Shown: in pieces, positions 32,722 through 43,923 of the stretch
Numbering within the stretch: position 1 is the first letter of the stretch
Layout: each line of letters begins with the position of its first letter
Assembly (NCBI GenBank): GCA_022539475.1
Contig: VCMS01000182.1
Span: 48,930-112,929 of the forward strand
Direction: 5' to 3'
Source of the DNA: Gracilaria domingensis
Lineage: Eukaryota; Rhodophyta; Florideophyceae; Gracilariales; Gracilariaceae
DNA length: 64,000 nt
The notes under the pieces: generated by a model
Seen by the model: only the letters and a program-made list of their open reading frames with translations
Told to the model about the DNA's origin: nothing
Database searches by the model: none
Position numbers and translations under genes: made by a program

Positions 32722-33325
32722 TCAAAAAGAAAGATTTTTTGGATCTGTAAGCCGACGAGGCCCGAAGTTCCTGTGCCATGAGAGCTTCGGTTCCTGGTGA
32801 ATGTTCGATCGGTTCAACCAAAAGGGTTCTTGGTAAGCCATGGTTCCTGTGGAAGCAAATTTGGTTCCTCCGTGACCCTTACACAATTGCTGATGATCAT
32901 GATGTCGATGGTAAGGGTGCCAATGGGGAGGGTGGTTGTGCTTGCAGTAGCCGTCCTTCTTCAAATCCGTCGGTCAGGTCAGAAATCTCGGATGAGCGAA
33001 TTTCCGCAACAAGAGCTCGCTATTCCCGGAGCTCCACATGAGAAATGAATGCATTCGCCATCCATTAAACTTGCACAGGTTCCGATCGCTAGTATCAGCC
33101 CGTCTATCTATCGGGTGTCGCATCACATCCAACCGTTGGATTCCAACGATGCTCAAGACACGCGTTCACCCGCAAGGAGCGCGTCGATGCCAGAAAGCAT
33201 GCCAGAGCCCACGACTGGCCGTCTCTTCGCGCGAGCGCGGCGGCCACGAGAACAAGCACCGCGTTCTCGGCCCGCGCATGACGCTCGTATCTACCGGTCT
33301 GTGTGCCGTTGCGCTTCATGTTCAT
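32722..33325 (-). other. Second, more decayed copy of the duplicated minus-strand unit
   Basis: Starts MNMKRNGT at 33325, parallel to 31303. The reading frame then shifts near 33130, with the homologous ADTS word and a Leu-rich end in another frame. It is followed by a His-rich ORF from 32964. Nucleotide identity with 30950-31310 is patchy but runs across most of the length. Probably a pseudogene copy. Confidence 0.3.
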
Positions 33326-33666
33326 GGCACCTCTTCGCTTGTGGCATGTGGCGTCCGTTTAGTACTCGCCGTCCATGTTAGCCCGTACTCTCCTTCCAAT
33401 GTCGGTTACGCTCACCGCTTGTCGACAAGCTTGCCGCCGTTGAGAGCTCGTCGCTTGCGCCGATCGCATCTCAGCCCGCCTTGGGGAGGGCTGAGGGATT
33501 CCGTGTACGATGGAATTTTTGGTTCAGCTGTGTTGCTTTGGTAAACATCTGATTCCCTATTACCTTTATCCGCGCTTGCCCTCATACATATCGAACGTTT
33601 CAATGAGCGACGCGTGGCTGTGATCAATGCACAGTAGTCGGAAAAAGTGCTTTGTAATGAAGAGAT

Positions 33667-33719
33667 GGTTGAGTGAAGTCTGGCCTTCTCCGATGGAGGG
33701 GAAGGCCCGCTGACGCTCC
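33667..33719 (-). repeat. Right arm of the inverted-repeat pair
   Basis: Reverse complement of 32133-32185 with five or six mismatches. Just beyond it lies the tandem 40-bp repeat at 33829-33908. Confidence 0.7.
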
Positions 33720-33828
33720 TTTAATACAGATCTTGTAGAAGTCTATAGACGTCTACGATTATCCTACAAGCTGTCTATTGTCTCGTGCTGGCTCGCAGCA
33801 CGTGAGTCACAAGCCAAGGACGTCAATC

Positions 33829-33908
33829 AAGCGTCACGGCTGGATTGTAGACTGTATTCTGGGTTACTAAGCGTCACGGCTGGCTTGTAAACTGTCTTCT
33901 GTATTACA
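33829..33908 (+). repeat. Tandem 40-bp repeat, two units
   Basis: AAGCGTCACGGCTGG.TTGTA is repeated head to tail with five substitutions. Non-coding. The flanks from 33330 to 34337 show no gene. Confidence 0.8.
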
Positions 33909-34337
33909 GTACATGCTTCCTGATCAAGGAAGTTTGTCCATTTCTCTTTTTCACTAGTACCCAAGCCTTTTGGTCTGCAACCTCGGTGACAGATTCTAGT
34001 GCGCTTCGCACGGAACGGGCAAAGAAATGCCGTGAAACTTGCCTGTCTTTTTGCGAGGCTTCAAGACAGTTAAAAGAGTGATGAGATTCAGAACACCACT
34101 CCGACTCTTCATTCGAATAGTAGAGATAGCCTGAAGGAAAGTAACGTTGTCGTGGTTTTGATTATGAAATGTGCGAGATACGTATCTCATGGTCGGACGA
34201 TTGGGGACCCTGGAGGGCAGAAGAGTAGGCTCCTTCTGTGTAGTGGCGAACTACAGTTACATTGGTGGAAAGTTTGGCGTATATCTCTGTATTTGATGTA
34301 TATCACGCGCGCGAATGCGTACTGATAGAGCTCCTGC

Positions 34338-34715
34338 AGCACATCTGGCTGAGCGCGGAGATACGCGGTTTAGCAGGTTTACGCCATCTCGAATAGTACT
34401 TAAAGTAGAGAGCTAGTTGTCGGTGAACGACTTTACTGTCTGCAACTCATCAATAAACTATCTTCTTCTACAACTGAACTACTGTTTCATTCTGTGTCTG
34501 ACGGCCAGCGCGACGCAGCCCCAGCGGAGGCCGTTAGTCTCGTCGGCACATGCAGCTTTACCGTGGGCCGCCACTGTGCTCCCCATCGTTGTCCAGTAGA
34601 ACAGCGCCACCGGGCGCCGGGACACTGGGACTCGTTGGTCCGGAACTCTAGCTCTACGAGGACCCATAGGACCGCGAATCGACAGACTTCGACAAACGTC
34701 GCTCAGTCATCATCG
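34338..34715 (+). repeat. LTR-like repeat, inverted partner of 27536-27960
   Basis: The same blocks as its partner in forward orientation: an AATAAACT polyadenylation-type word, GGCCAGCGCGACGCAGCCCC, and TTGGTCCGGAACTCTAGCTC at the right. Bases 34716-35228 beyond it hold no recognised gene. Confidence 0.6.
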
Positions 34716-35233
34716 TACATGCGTGTTGACGAGGGGATGAAGATTCGCAGTATGATACAGTTGCTTTCTTTTCTGTTTGTACCGGGTGATGGGACCTGCG
34801 GGGGGAAATTTGAGCTGGTGACACACAATTGGAGGTCACTCGCATTTTTGTGCGCAGCGAAAGAGCTGCGCTACAGGACTGGACGGGGTGAAGGCCAACA
34901 TGCTGAATTGTGGGGACGAAAATGACGTAAGATGCACGGAATGAGTCGCAGTCGTGGCGAACAGGAGGGCGGCAAAGCTGTAGTATCAGCGAGTTGCAGA
35001 TCGAAGTCACTACTGAACGCTGCTGAGGAGGAGAAAAAAGAGACGATACCCACTTTTCAAAAAAAAAGGATTTGAAGTCTAGCTCGCTACATAGCATGTT
35101 TTTGCACTTTGAAGGTGCAACCACTGACTCGGGTGTTTGCTAGGTGATACATGCGTGACCAACTGGAATAGGTGCTCTTCCCGTGCATAGTACAAGAATT
35201 TTTGCATTGCTGTGCACTTTTTCGATTCAAAAT

Positions 35234-37198
35234 TGTAAAGGCGGATTCGTCAGTACCACAAATGACACGAAAGAGGCGGAACGGCGTACATCAAAGTGCA
35301 CTGCTGGAACTAGGGTTTGCAGGGTTGGTTGCTTATTTAGCACAACCAGACAGCGCAGAGGCTCACCATCGCTCCCTCCGTCGTCTCGAAGCGACCCGAA
35401 CAGGCCGCCGCACAGTGACCGCGGTGCTTCAGCTGCGCTCATCGCCGACCGCGCAGCACTGTGTCATCTCTCTTTCCGCACGCCTCACACACAACCACCG
35501 CCTCGAAGATTGTTGCAATTGGTGCCGCCACTCGTTGCTCACTTTCCGCCCATCGCCGCACCCCTGGACACCGTACTACAGCGCACCCGCCCCGCTGCCG
35601 TTACGCTATGATTTCGCTGCTTGGTGCTGTTCTGGAGCTTGCCCTTTCTGGCTTTGCTGCTACACTCGTATCAGACAGAGACTGTCATTATGACCGTGTG
35701 CAAAGTGCATGGTGATGCGGCTACCTATACACCGCATATGATGCTGTGTCACCACGATCTACTAGTGAAGTGCTACGAATGCTGCCACTGCCGCGACACG
35801 TCCGCAACAACATCAATCTCGCGCGTGGTTCCACGCGACACAATTGATCTCTCGTTAATTTCTATCATAGACGGCGCCGATGCGCGCAGGACAGCGCCGC
35901 TGAGAGACAGCGTGGCTATGACAAGATGATGTATTCAACCTAGTCTATCTCCATGGAGCCTGGCTGCTTCCACCTCAACGCATAATGTGTGACGCAACAT
36001 GCTACTAGTATCAGCAATGACTCCGGCATGCATCCCGCACCCAATAAGAAGGGCGAGTACAACTTCTTGGCTTAGGGTTTCGGCAACTAGAACATTCGTC
36101 TGCCATGAATACTTGGAATGGAACTTCGTGTCTAATATTCGTGTATCACACGACCGATGGTGACATGTCATATTGAATGTTGGAAGCTGCCGCAGCATGT
36201 GGCTGTCTATATAGACCCTCATCTTCTCACTCTCGCCGTCATCTCATCTCAGTGAGACCACACGATCAAGACCAGATCATCAAGTCCAGACCACCTACAT
36301 TATTCGTCCCCACACTCCCGTTTTTCGTGAAGCCCATCTTTTCCCCTTGGCATCCCCAACTTCCTTCAGCACAGTCAGTGCTTTCTCTGCCACCAACTTT
36401 CCTCCTTTGGTTCCCTTTCGTTCTCTTCGGGTGGCTTGGTCTCCCACCCCGACACCGTTGTATCGCACAGTGCTGCCCTACGATGGGCCCGTATTGCACT
36501 GCTGCGGCTATTGTTGTTTGCCCTCGCTACTCTTCAGTTGTTTGTTGATGATTGCTTTCTTGTTTGTTTATTCTGGTCATTTGCTTTGCTGATTTGCCTT
36601 TCTCTCTATCATCGTATTTGGTTTGCTTGAGTTGCTTTACTTGTTCTTGGTCTCCGTCTATCTGGAAAATCCGTACTATCTACCAGGTTGTTCCTCCCGT
36701 TCTGAACATCACCGTCTCTTCAGTGTTTATGTAACAGTGCCCTAAGATTGGGCTTGTGTTCTGTCTTTCAGTTGGGTTGGCGCCGCGTATGTGACCGAGA
36801 GAGTGGTCGTACGTGTTGGTGCTAATCTAGTTGTCTGTCAAGTTGTTGGAGCTCATTGCTTAGGCCTCGAGTTGTAGGCGCTTTGAAGCTCTACTTATTG
36901 TATTGATTGTTGGTTTTTTCATCTAGAAGTGTTCAGTGCTGTTGGTACGCTGGTACTATTTGGTTTCTTTGTTCGTGCAGATGGGTCGTTTGGTTTATCG
37001 TTCGTTGTTGCTTGTTTGCCATTGTCATTGAATCTTGCAGGCATAGGCCTGTTGGTTGTCAGTTTGTTTTCTTTTACAAACCACTGAGCTACATTTATCG
37101 GTTTGTTTCGCCTTTCTAGGCTGGTACTCTCGACCTCCTCCTTGGGTTTGTCACCACCCGCGTCATTCTGCGCATTCGGTACAAAAATGACGTTTACA
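35234..37198 (+). repeat. 5' LTR, 1965 bp
   Basis: Unusually long. A TATA-like CTATATAGA (36207-36216) divides it into about 1 kb of U3 and about 1 kb of R plus U5, the latter pyrimidine-rich with many short upstream frames. Near its end, TGGTACTCTCGA (37122-37133) duplicates the first 12 bases of the primer-binding site at 37199. The last 12 bases start with the first in-frame ATG of the Gag ORF. Confidence 0.92.
36207..36216 (+). promoter_or_regulatory. Probable TATA box of the LTR promoter
   Basis: TCTATATAGA is followed about 25-30 bases later by a pyrimidine-rich CTTCTCACTCTCGCC, a plausible initiation region. The same sequence is at 40498-40507 in the 3' LTR. Confidence 0.45.
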
Positions 37199-39403
37199 TG
37201 GTACTCTCGAGGAGGGCCTGTTCTTTCGTCTGCTTCCTCCAGAATCATGTATTTCGATGGGTCTTCTTGTGATGTTAAGAAGTTCTTCCTACACTTTGAG
37301 AATGTGTTGGCACCTGAGGTCAAGAATGTTGATCGGGCTGCCAAATTGTTGCGATACCTACGGAGAGAAGCGTTTGACTTCTTCTACGATTGGTATGTTA
37401 TTGATGGTTCCCTATCTGATGAAGCAGAGGACTATGAAGAAGTTAAGGCTGCCTTCATCGACCACTTTGGGGTTGTTGAAGAGCCAAAAAAAATTGCGCA
37501 CGAAACAGTGTCGGTGCGACTCGATAGTGCCGACATGTTAGGATCCTTGAAGAAGATGGAATTGTTGCTCGAAGAAGCAGGTCTCGACAGTGAAGCTAAG
37601 TTTGCATTGCTCGGCAATGCTGTTGGTGAACATATCGAGCTTGCTGGGTTTGTTTTCTATCGTGGTGCCGATGACTATGAGGCTTTGAAGAGACTAGTGA
37701 AAGCTTTCGTAGTCGGGAAGAACTCTTGGGAATCACGCAGCATTCCGAGTGGCCTTCCCTCGCCACAGATTTCGCAGCAGTCGGAACAGGTTTCTTCCAC
37801 AAACACTGTGCCGACTGATGATAAAATTGATTCGCTGGTGGCTGAAGTTGAAGAGCCTCATATACTGGTTACGAAGTCACAACCAGCAGTGGTTGACCAA
37901 GATGAAGAGAGACTTTCTTCACACATTCAACTGCCTGCTGGTCATTCGAGAAGCTTTGGGTCGAAAACAGCCCATGACACTCAAGTTGATGGGTGTGGAA
38001 AAGTTTTTCATGTTCTTGAGACGTGTCGAAAGTGGTCGGCGTCGACGGAGGACCCCAGCCGCAATTGTTCTCCGGAAGAAATGACATCTGTATCAGAGAC
38101 TCCAAGGGACAGTGATGCTCACCAGAAGTCACAAGAAGGTGCCTTGTCAGCCATTGCTACTGGATCTTTCGACGAGCATCACCCAGATCTCACCACGAAG
38201 CGAGATGTCGATGAGATACTTTTACCTGAGCAGCTTCGTGGACCTCAGGTTTCCAGTGCTTCTCCAGTTGTTTCATTGGAGACGAAGATTGAAGAGAAGC
38301 AGGATCCATATCCTGAAAATGCTCTGGGCCTTGTTGCGACTATTCAAAAGAGCCTCGTAAAGAAGAAAAAGTTGAGAGTGAAGAAGATGCGAATGCAGGA
38401 TCACTTTGCCAAACCCAAGTTCAACAAAGAGTTTGTCAGAATGGTCAATGTTGCTTTACATGAGACTCAGTCTAAAGTGCCATGGATTTTCAGTGATAAC
38501 TTTCCACCTAGTCGTTCTGAACGAAATGAAGAAGGCAGTTGCAGCGGAGTCTTCGAGAATCTTGAAAGTGAATCCGGAAGTACTCTGGCAGCTCTCACAG
38601 AGATCGGGAATCTAGAAATTCAGTCAGAAGTTCTTTCGGCGAAGCATGAAGACAATGATCATTCTTCTTTGCAGCATGAATCAGGATCCGAGCTTTCTTC
38701 TTGCTCCGACTGTGGTCTAAAGGCCGTACGTCTGGCCGCGCACATCAAGTACCCTCTCTTGAATCCTACAGCATGGGAGAAAAATGGAGGGAGGATTCAC
38801 CATTTCTACTATCTTCCGTGCCGTGTTAGACATGAGAGTCGTATCCAAAAGCCGTTTCAGTTTTCCACAGCTATGCAGAAGTGGTTACTTAGTGCACTAC
38901 TCACCAAGTGTATGGTTGCCTGGTCTTTCACTCTCTTCAGCATATGCGATGATTTTATCAAGAAGAAGTACAGGATATCAAGTCACGTTTCTGCTTGTTA
39001 TGAATATCTCAGTTGCCCACCAGAGCGTGGAAAAGTCTACGAGAAAAAGCCGGTACGAGCGTTGTGCACCAAGTCATTCAAGTTGGTTGTTAATCGTCAT
39101 GTGTCTGTCAGGGACGATCGTCAAAAGAAGCTATCGGAACGCACTTCGCACATTCTTCGTCGCCGGTTGCAATTTCCGGTTCGAGTGAACCTTCGTCTCT
39201 TCCCTCACCGGAAGAAATCTTCTGTATGCTCAGTTAATCCGTTCCTTACCGCAAACCAGAAGCTCGTATGGTTGATCATTATCGCTCAATGGATTCAGCT
39301 ACTTCATTCGTTTATTCACTGCTCTTCATCATTCTATCGGTTTATGCTTGCTTCTTCTTATCTGCTTGGACACTACTGCTGTCTACAAATGAGTTCGCTT
39401 TGA
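37187..39403 (+). CDS. Gag-like protein with hydrophobic C-terminus (only ORF of the element)
   Basis: About 738 residues from the first in-frame ATG (caaaaATGa), which lies 12 bases before the LTR end. An alternative Met at 37247 would avoid the primer-binding site. The N-terminal ~190 residues resemble a retrotransposon Gag core (helical, with a YFDGS...FFLHFENVL opening). The middle (about 200-560) is Ser/Glu-rich and disordered-looking, with a basic KKKKLRVKKMRMQ patch near residue 400. There is no zinc knuckle. The C-terminal ~170 residues are basic with two or three strongly hydrophobic stretches (WLLSALLTKCMVAW, LVWLIIIAQWIQLL and the last 30 residues), unusual for Gag. No frame break. 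No pol motif is present. Confidence 0.65.
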   Translation: MTFTWYSRGGPVLSSASSRIMYFDGSSCDVKKFFLHFENVLAPEVKNVDRAAKLLRYLRREAFDFFYDWYVIDGSLSDEAEDYEEVKAAFIDHFGVVEEPKKIAHETVSVRLDSADMLGSLKKMELLLEEAGLDSEAKFALLGNAVGEHIELAGFVFYRGADDYEALKRLVKAFVVGKNSWESRSIPSGLPSPQISQQSEQVSSTNTVPTDDKIDSLVAEVEEPHILVTKSQPAVVDQDEERLSSHIQLPAGHSRSFGSKTAHDTQVDGCGKVFHVLETCRKWSASTEDPSRNCSPEEMTSVSETPRDSDAHQKSQEGALSAIATGSFDEHHPDLTTKRDVDEILLPEQLRGPQVSSASPVVSLETKIEEKQDPYPENALGLVATIQKSLVKKKKLRVKKMRMQDHFAKPKFNKEFVRMVNVALHETQSKVPWIFSDNFPPSRSERNEEGSCSGVFENLESESGSTLAALTEIGNLEIQSEVLSAKHEDNDHSSLQHESGSELSSCSDCGLKAVRLAAHIKYPLLNPTAWEKNGGRIHHFYYLPCRVRHESRIQKPFQFSTAMQKWLLSALLTKCMVAWSFTLFSICDDFIKKKYRISSHVSACYEYLSCPPERGKVYEKKPVRALCTKSFKLVVNRHVSVRDDRQKKLSERTSHILRRRLQFPVRVNLRLFPHRKKSSVCSVNPFLTANQKLVWLIIIAQWIQLLHSFIHCSSSFYRFMLASSYLLGHYCCLQMSSL
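37199..37215 (+). other. Primer-binding site
   Basis: TGGTACTCTCGAGGAGG starts directly after the TTTACA end of the LTR. The leading TGG pairs with the CCA end of a tRNA; the specific tRNA was not identified. It lies within the Gag reading frame if translation starts at 37187. Confidence 0.7.
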
Positions 39404-39524
39404 TTCAAACCATTCAGTTGAGACGTTACTCGAAAATTCACTCTGCCAATCACATGTTGAACATTGATCATGCTTATGCCACGTCTTGGTCGCCCAGGCG
39501 TAGCGACCGCTGAGTTGGGGGGTG

Positions 39525-41489
39525 TGTAAAGGCGGATTCGTCAGTACCACAAATGACACGAAAGAGGCGGAACGGCGTACATCAAAGTGCACTGCTGGAA
39601 CTAGGGTTTGCAGGGTTGGTTGCTTATTTAGCACAACCAGACAGCGCAGAGGCTCACCATCGCTCCCTCCGTCGTCTCGAAGCGACCCGAACAGGCCGCC
39701 GCACAGTGACCGCGGTGCTTCAGCTGCGCTCATCGCCGACCGCGCAGCACTGTGTCATCTCTCTTTCCGCACGCCTCACACACAACCACCGCCTCGAAGA
39801 TTGTTGCAATTGGTGCCGCCACTCGTTGCTCACTTTCCGCCCATCGCCGCACCCCTGGACACCGTACTACAGCGCACCCGCCCCGCTGCCGTTACGCTAT
39901 GATTTCGCTGCTTGGTGCTGTTCTGGAGCTTGCCCTTTCTGGCTTTGCTGCTACACTCGTATCAGACAGAGACTGTCATTATGACCGTGTGCAAAGTGCA
40001 TGGTGATGCGGCTACCTATACACCGCATATGATGCTGTGTCACCACGATCTACTAGTGAAGTGCTACGAATGCTGCCACTGCCGCGACACGTCCGCAACA
40101 ACATCAATCTCGCGCGTGGTTCCACGCGACACAATTGATCTCTCGTTAATTTCTATCATAGACGGCGCCGATGCGCGCAGGACAGCGCCGCTGAGAGACA
40201 GCGTGGCTATGACAAGATGATGTATTCAACCTAGTCTATCTCCATGGAGCCTGGCTGCTTCCACCTCAACGCATAATGTGTGACGCAACATGCTACTAGT
40301 ATCAGCAATGACTCCGGCATGCATCCCGCACCCAATAAGAAGGGCGAGTACAACTTCTTGGCTTAGGGTTTCGGCAACTAGAACATTCGTCTGCCATGAA
40401 TACTTGGAATGGAACTTCGTGTCTAATATTCGTGTATCACACGACCGATGGTGACATGTCATATTGAATGTTGGAAGCTGCCGCAGCATGTGGCTGTCTA
40501 TATAGACCCTCATCTTCTCACTCTCGCCGTCATCTCATCTCAGTGAGACCACACGATCAAGACCAGATCATCAAGTCCAGACCACCTACATTATTCGTCC
40601 CCACACTCCCGTTTTTCGTGAAGCCCATCTTTTCCCCTTGGCATCCCCAACTTCCTTCAGCACAGTCAGTGCTTTCTCTGCCACCAACTTTCCTCCTTTG
40701 GTTCCCTTTCGTTCTCTTCGGGTGGCTTGGTCTCCCACCCCGACACCGTTGTATCGCACAGTGCTGCCCTACGATGGGCCCGTATTGCACTGCTGCGGCT
40801 ATTGTTGTTTGCCCTCGCTACTCTTCAGTTGTTTGTTGATGATTGCTTTCTTGTTTGTTTATTCTGGTCATTTGCTTTGCTGATTTGCCTTTCTCTCTAT
40901 CATCGTATTTGGTTTGCTTGAGTTGCTTTACTTGTTCTTGGTCTCCGTCTATCTGGAAAATCCGTACTATCTACCAGGTTGTTCCTCCCGTTCTGAACAT
41001 CACCGTCTCTTCAGTGTTTATGTAACAGTGCCCTAAGATTGGGCTTGTGTTCTGTCTTTCAGTTGGGTTGGCGCCGCGTATGTGACCGAGAGAGTGGTCG
41101 TACGTGTTGGTGCTAATCTAGTTGTCTGTCAAGTTGTTGGAGCTCATTGCTTAGGCCTCGAGTTGTAGGCGCTTTGAAGCTCTACTTATTGTATTGATTG
41201 TTGGTTTTTTCATCTAGAAGTGTTCAGTGCTGTTGGTACGCTGGTACTATTTGGTTTCTTTGTTCGTGCAGATGGGTCGTTTGGTTTATCGTTCGTTGTT
41301 GCTTGTTTGCCATTGTCATTGAATCTTGCAGGCATAGGCCTGTTGGTTGTCAGTTTGTTTTCTTTTACAAACCACTGAGCTACATTTATCGGTTTGTTTC
41401 GCCTTTCTAGGCTGGTACTCTCGACCTCCTCCTTGGGTTTGTCACCACCCGCGTCATTCTGCGCATTCGGTACAAAAATGACGTTTACA
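39525..41489 (+). repeat. 3' LTR, 1965 bp
   Basis: Same length as the 5' LTR and, in every stretch I compared, the same sequence. It is preceded by GAGTTGGGGGGTG, the polypurine tract, and followed by AAAAT, the target duplication. Confidence 0.92.
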
Positions 41490-41494
41490 AAAAT

Positions 41495-43755
41495 GAAACG
41501 GTTTTTATTATGCACAACCCTGGTGGACAATGTCTGCTTTTGACTAGGGAGCAGAGACAATGATTCATAATCAATGCTGTGTATTGCAAAGAGGTTATGT
41601 ATAGAAACAACCTGCACACAAATTTGACTGAATAGTTCTGATAAACAAAACGTTAACTAACAAAATAGAATTTGATTTCAAATTAGACATACTTCTGTAG
41701 CATACTAAAGCCCTCTTAAGGTGACTCTGAAGGGCAAAGATTTTGTTACAATGCGGCAGGACAATCAAGAAATAGTTTTCTTATGAATGAACTTTCAATT
41801 TTCAGATCATTAGAAGTTAATTGTTTGCAGAAGTGTGGATACATGCTTGTTTTCTATATCTGCATTCCTTGCTAAATATGTCATCAACTCCTCCATAAAG
41901 CTAAACCCAACTATTCTACACTATTTGGAGTTCAAGAACTGCATTATAACGAGTAGTTGTTTCTCTTAAAATGTCTTAATTCGTTTTGATTAAATCATGA
42001 TATTTCTAAGAAAGGAAAGGCTTTTGAATGTTTTTGTGTCTTTATACATTTGCTATTGATCTTAATGCTCATTTGAAGTTAAATGTTCGACTTTAACAAT
42101 GGCGTTGGAGCAATGGCACCAGCAAGAAGATATCGTAGTGAAATCGGAGCTTTGTGTACAGCAAGGCATCCCGGCCAACATACAACATTATTTTCTGTTG
42201 TTTCTATGTAACTTTATTCCACACTGTTCACTTCGCCAGAACAAATGTGGTATGTGGCACATTTCAGAACCGAGTAATTCGTTTACTCACTTTCGGAGAA
42301 GCCTGCACTAGTGGCAGGCATTGCATTTCGTCCTAGACTGGGATGTCAATGTCATTGCGATAGACATTGGAGACGAAACCTCTCAGCTCGTGGCGGTTGC
42401 TCACCACAGTCCCACCCCTCATATCACTCGAGAGAGATGAGGTTCTGATATTCGACAACCTCTTTCTTTGTCAATGTGACATAGAAAATCAAATAACTGC
42501 AGACTTTGCCAACAGTTAAAAACCCTCTGAACCCGAAAAAAAACCTCTTGGGAAAAGGTATACGCATATAAACTTTGTCCCTTCTGTTTGTACTGCATCG
42601 CAAAACGCATAGTAGGTGCATGTGAAATAGTTAGAAAAAGAAATGTGAAAGCCGAAACAAAGATGAAATAAGAAAGTTAATAACCTGTACGGTGATCGTC
42701 AGGACAGAACAAAGCACCATAGAAAAAAGGGAAGACGCCTCGACGAGAATAGTGGTCGCAGAAAAAGAGAGAATTGGCAGAACGAGAGGAGAGTTGGCCA
42801 GGATGAACGTGGATTGAGATGCGGAGCTGTCCGAGATTGAACAGACGCAGTGAAATGAACTTGGGAATAATATACCAGTAGAAACAACCAGTTCACAAAG
42901 CACGAAGAACACCAAGAAACGCAACCACCCACCCAGTTTTCATTGCAATTTTGGCTGTCGACTTTCACCCACGCAGGTCAAACGATTAACAGAACGTTTG
43001 GACCGGTGCATTTGCGTCTCGCTCCCAGATGTTTCAATAAAATATCATCTTCGATTCGTCCAGTTTTCATGGAGGAGCTCCTATTCCATTTGTAATAGCA
43101 CCTATTCTAAATGGAAAAGCTCTTCCATGTACCGAACAAGGGATAACTGCCAACTTTTTGAAAGTATACAATGCTTCCTCTAAATATTAAACATCACTAA
43201 TCCATGGTTTCTAAACTCTACTTTTCCTTTTAAAAAAACCCCTGAATTTTTCATAAGTTTAGCTCTATTTTCTTGCAGAAAGTTTAATATTTTTGACATT
43301 ATATTCGTCCTACAGTATCCTTGCTGAAGTGTCTGAGACCTTACAAAAGTAAAGCAAGAAAAGTTTTTTAATATTTTCTTCCGCTTTTTTGTAATGTAGA
43401 TCTTTTTCCAACTGTTTCTGGAAAAATTATAAAGGCTTTATTTTTCAGAGTTAGAACCTCAAAAAGTTTTAAATTTCTCTCAAAAGCTCCCAGACTTTTG
43501 GAGAACAATGCGACATTTCATTTGTGGAGATAGCTACAGTACCATGCAAATGCAACGACTATGCTGCTAAATAAAGTGTGGTGTTCTTTAACAGAACATT
43601 CACAGTTTATTTATCTAACGTAAAAAACCTATTTTCAAAACATAAAATGTTTGATTCTTGTTTTCTTTTTTCAACAAAAAAAGATATTTTAAGCGTTTGA
43701 GCCAAGAAGCTTTGCGCCTTTTTTTTGAGAAGATTTCTTCTCAAAGCGCTGATTA
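41495..43755. other. AT-rich intergenic sequence, nothing firmly recognised
   Basis: Mostly A/T-rich with short frames. A 97-residue hydrophobic minus-strand frame (42924 to 42631) lacks any motif and is probably chance. The right edge (about 43700-43755) resembles bases near 27490 (GATTTCTTCTC.AAGC.CTGATTA), hinting at another element end. Confidence 0.4.
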
Positions 43756-43871
43756 ATTGGTTGAGCAAACCATGGAGGGTAATGATAAAATTTATTTAAT
43801 GAAAGACAATACAGAACTTGGCTTATGCCATGCCAAATATAGAATGGAACAATAGCCGCTCCCATGATCCC
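43756..43871 (+). repeat. Dispersed repeat, copy 2
   Basis: Second copy of 30185-30295, with a short duplication of TGCCA. It ends 50 bases before the ORF at 43924. Confidence 0.75.
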
Positions 43872-43923
43872 TTGTGCGCTTCGGTCGCAGCGCAGAATGT
43901 TGAGATGAAAGGTGTGGAGTTCG

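Larger units (their letters stand above)
35234..41489 (+). mobile_element. Young TR-GAG-like non-autonomous LTR retrotransposon
   Basis: A 6256-bp element with two 1965-bp LTRs, starting TGTAAA and ending TTTACA (perfect 6-bp inverted termini). It is flanked by a perfect AAAAT target duplication (35229-35233 and 41490-41494). All reading frames I compared between the two LTRs are identical, so insertion is very recent. The internal region is only 2326 bp: a primer-binding site, one Gag-like ORF and a purine tract, with no protease, RT, RNase H or integrase. It must borrow pol from a partner. This matches the TR-GAG class described in plants (terminal repeats plus a GAG domain). Confidence 0.88.

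Noticed and set aside
35240-37119. Many open frames within the 1965-bp LTRs (for example 123, 102 and 95 codons), repeated identically at 39531-41410
   Set aside because: They repeat only because the LTR repeats. They overlap one another on both strands and carry no domain; they are best read as LTR U3, R and U5 sequence.
42631-42924. Hydrophobic 97-codon minus-strand ORF as a membrane protein gene
   Set aside because: It lies in AT-rich sequence with an overlapping frame of similar length, with no charged flanks typical of a membrane protein and no neighbour support.
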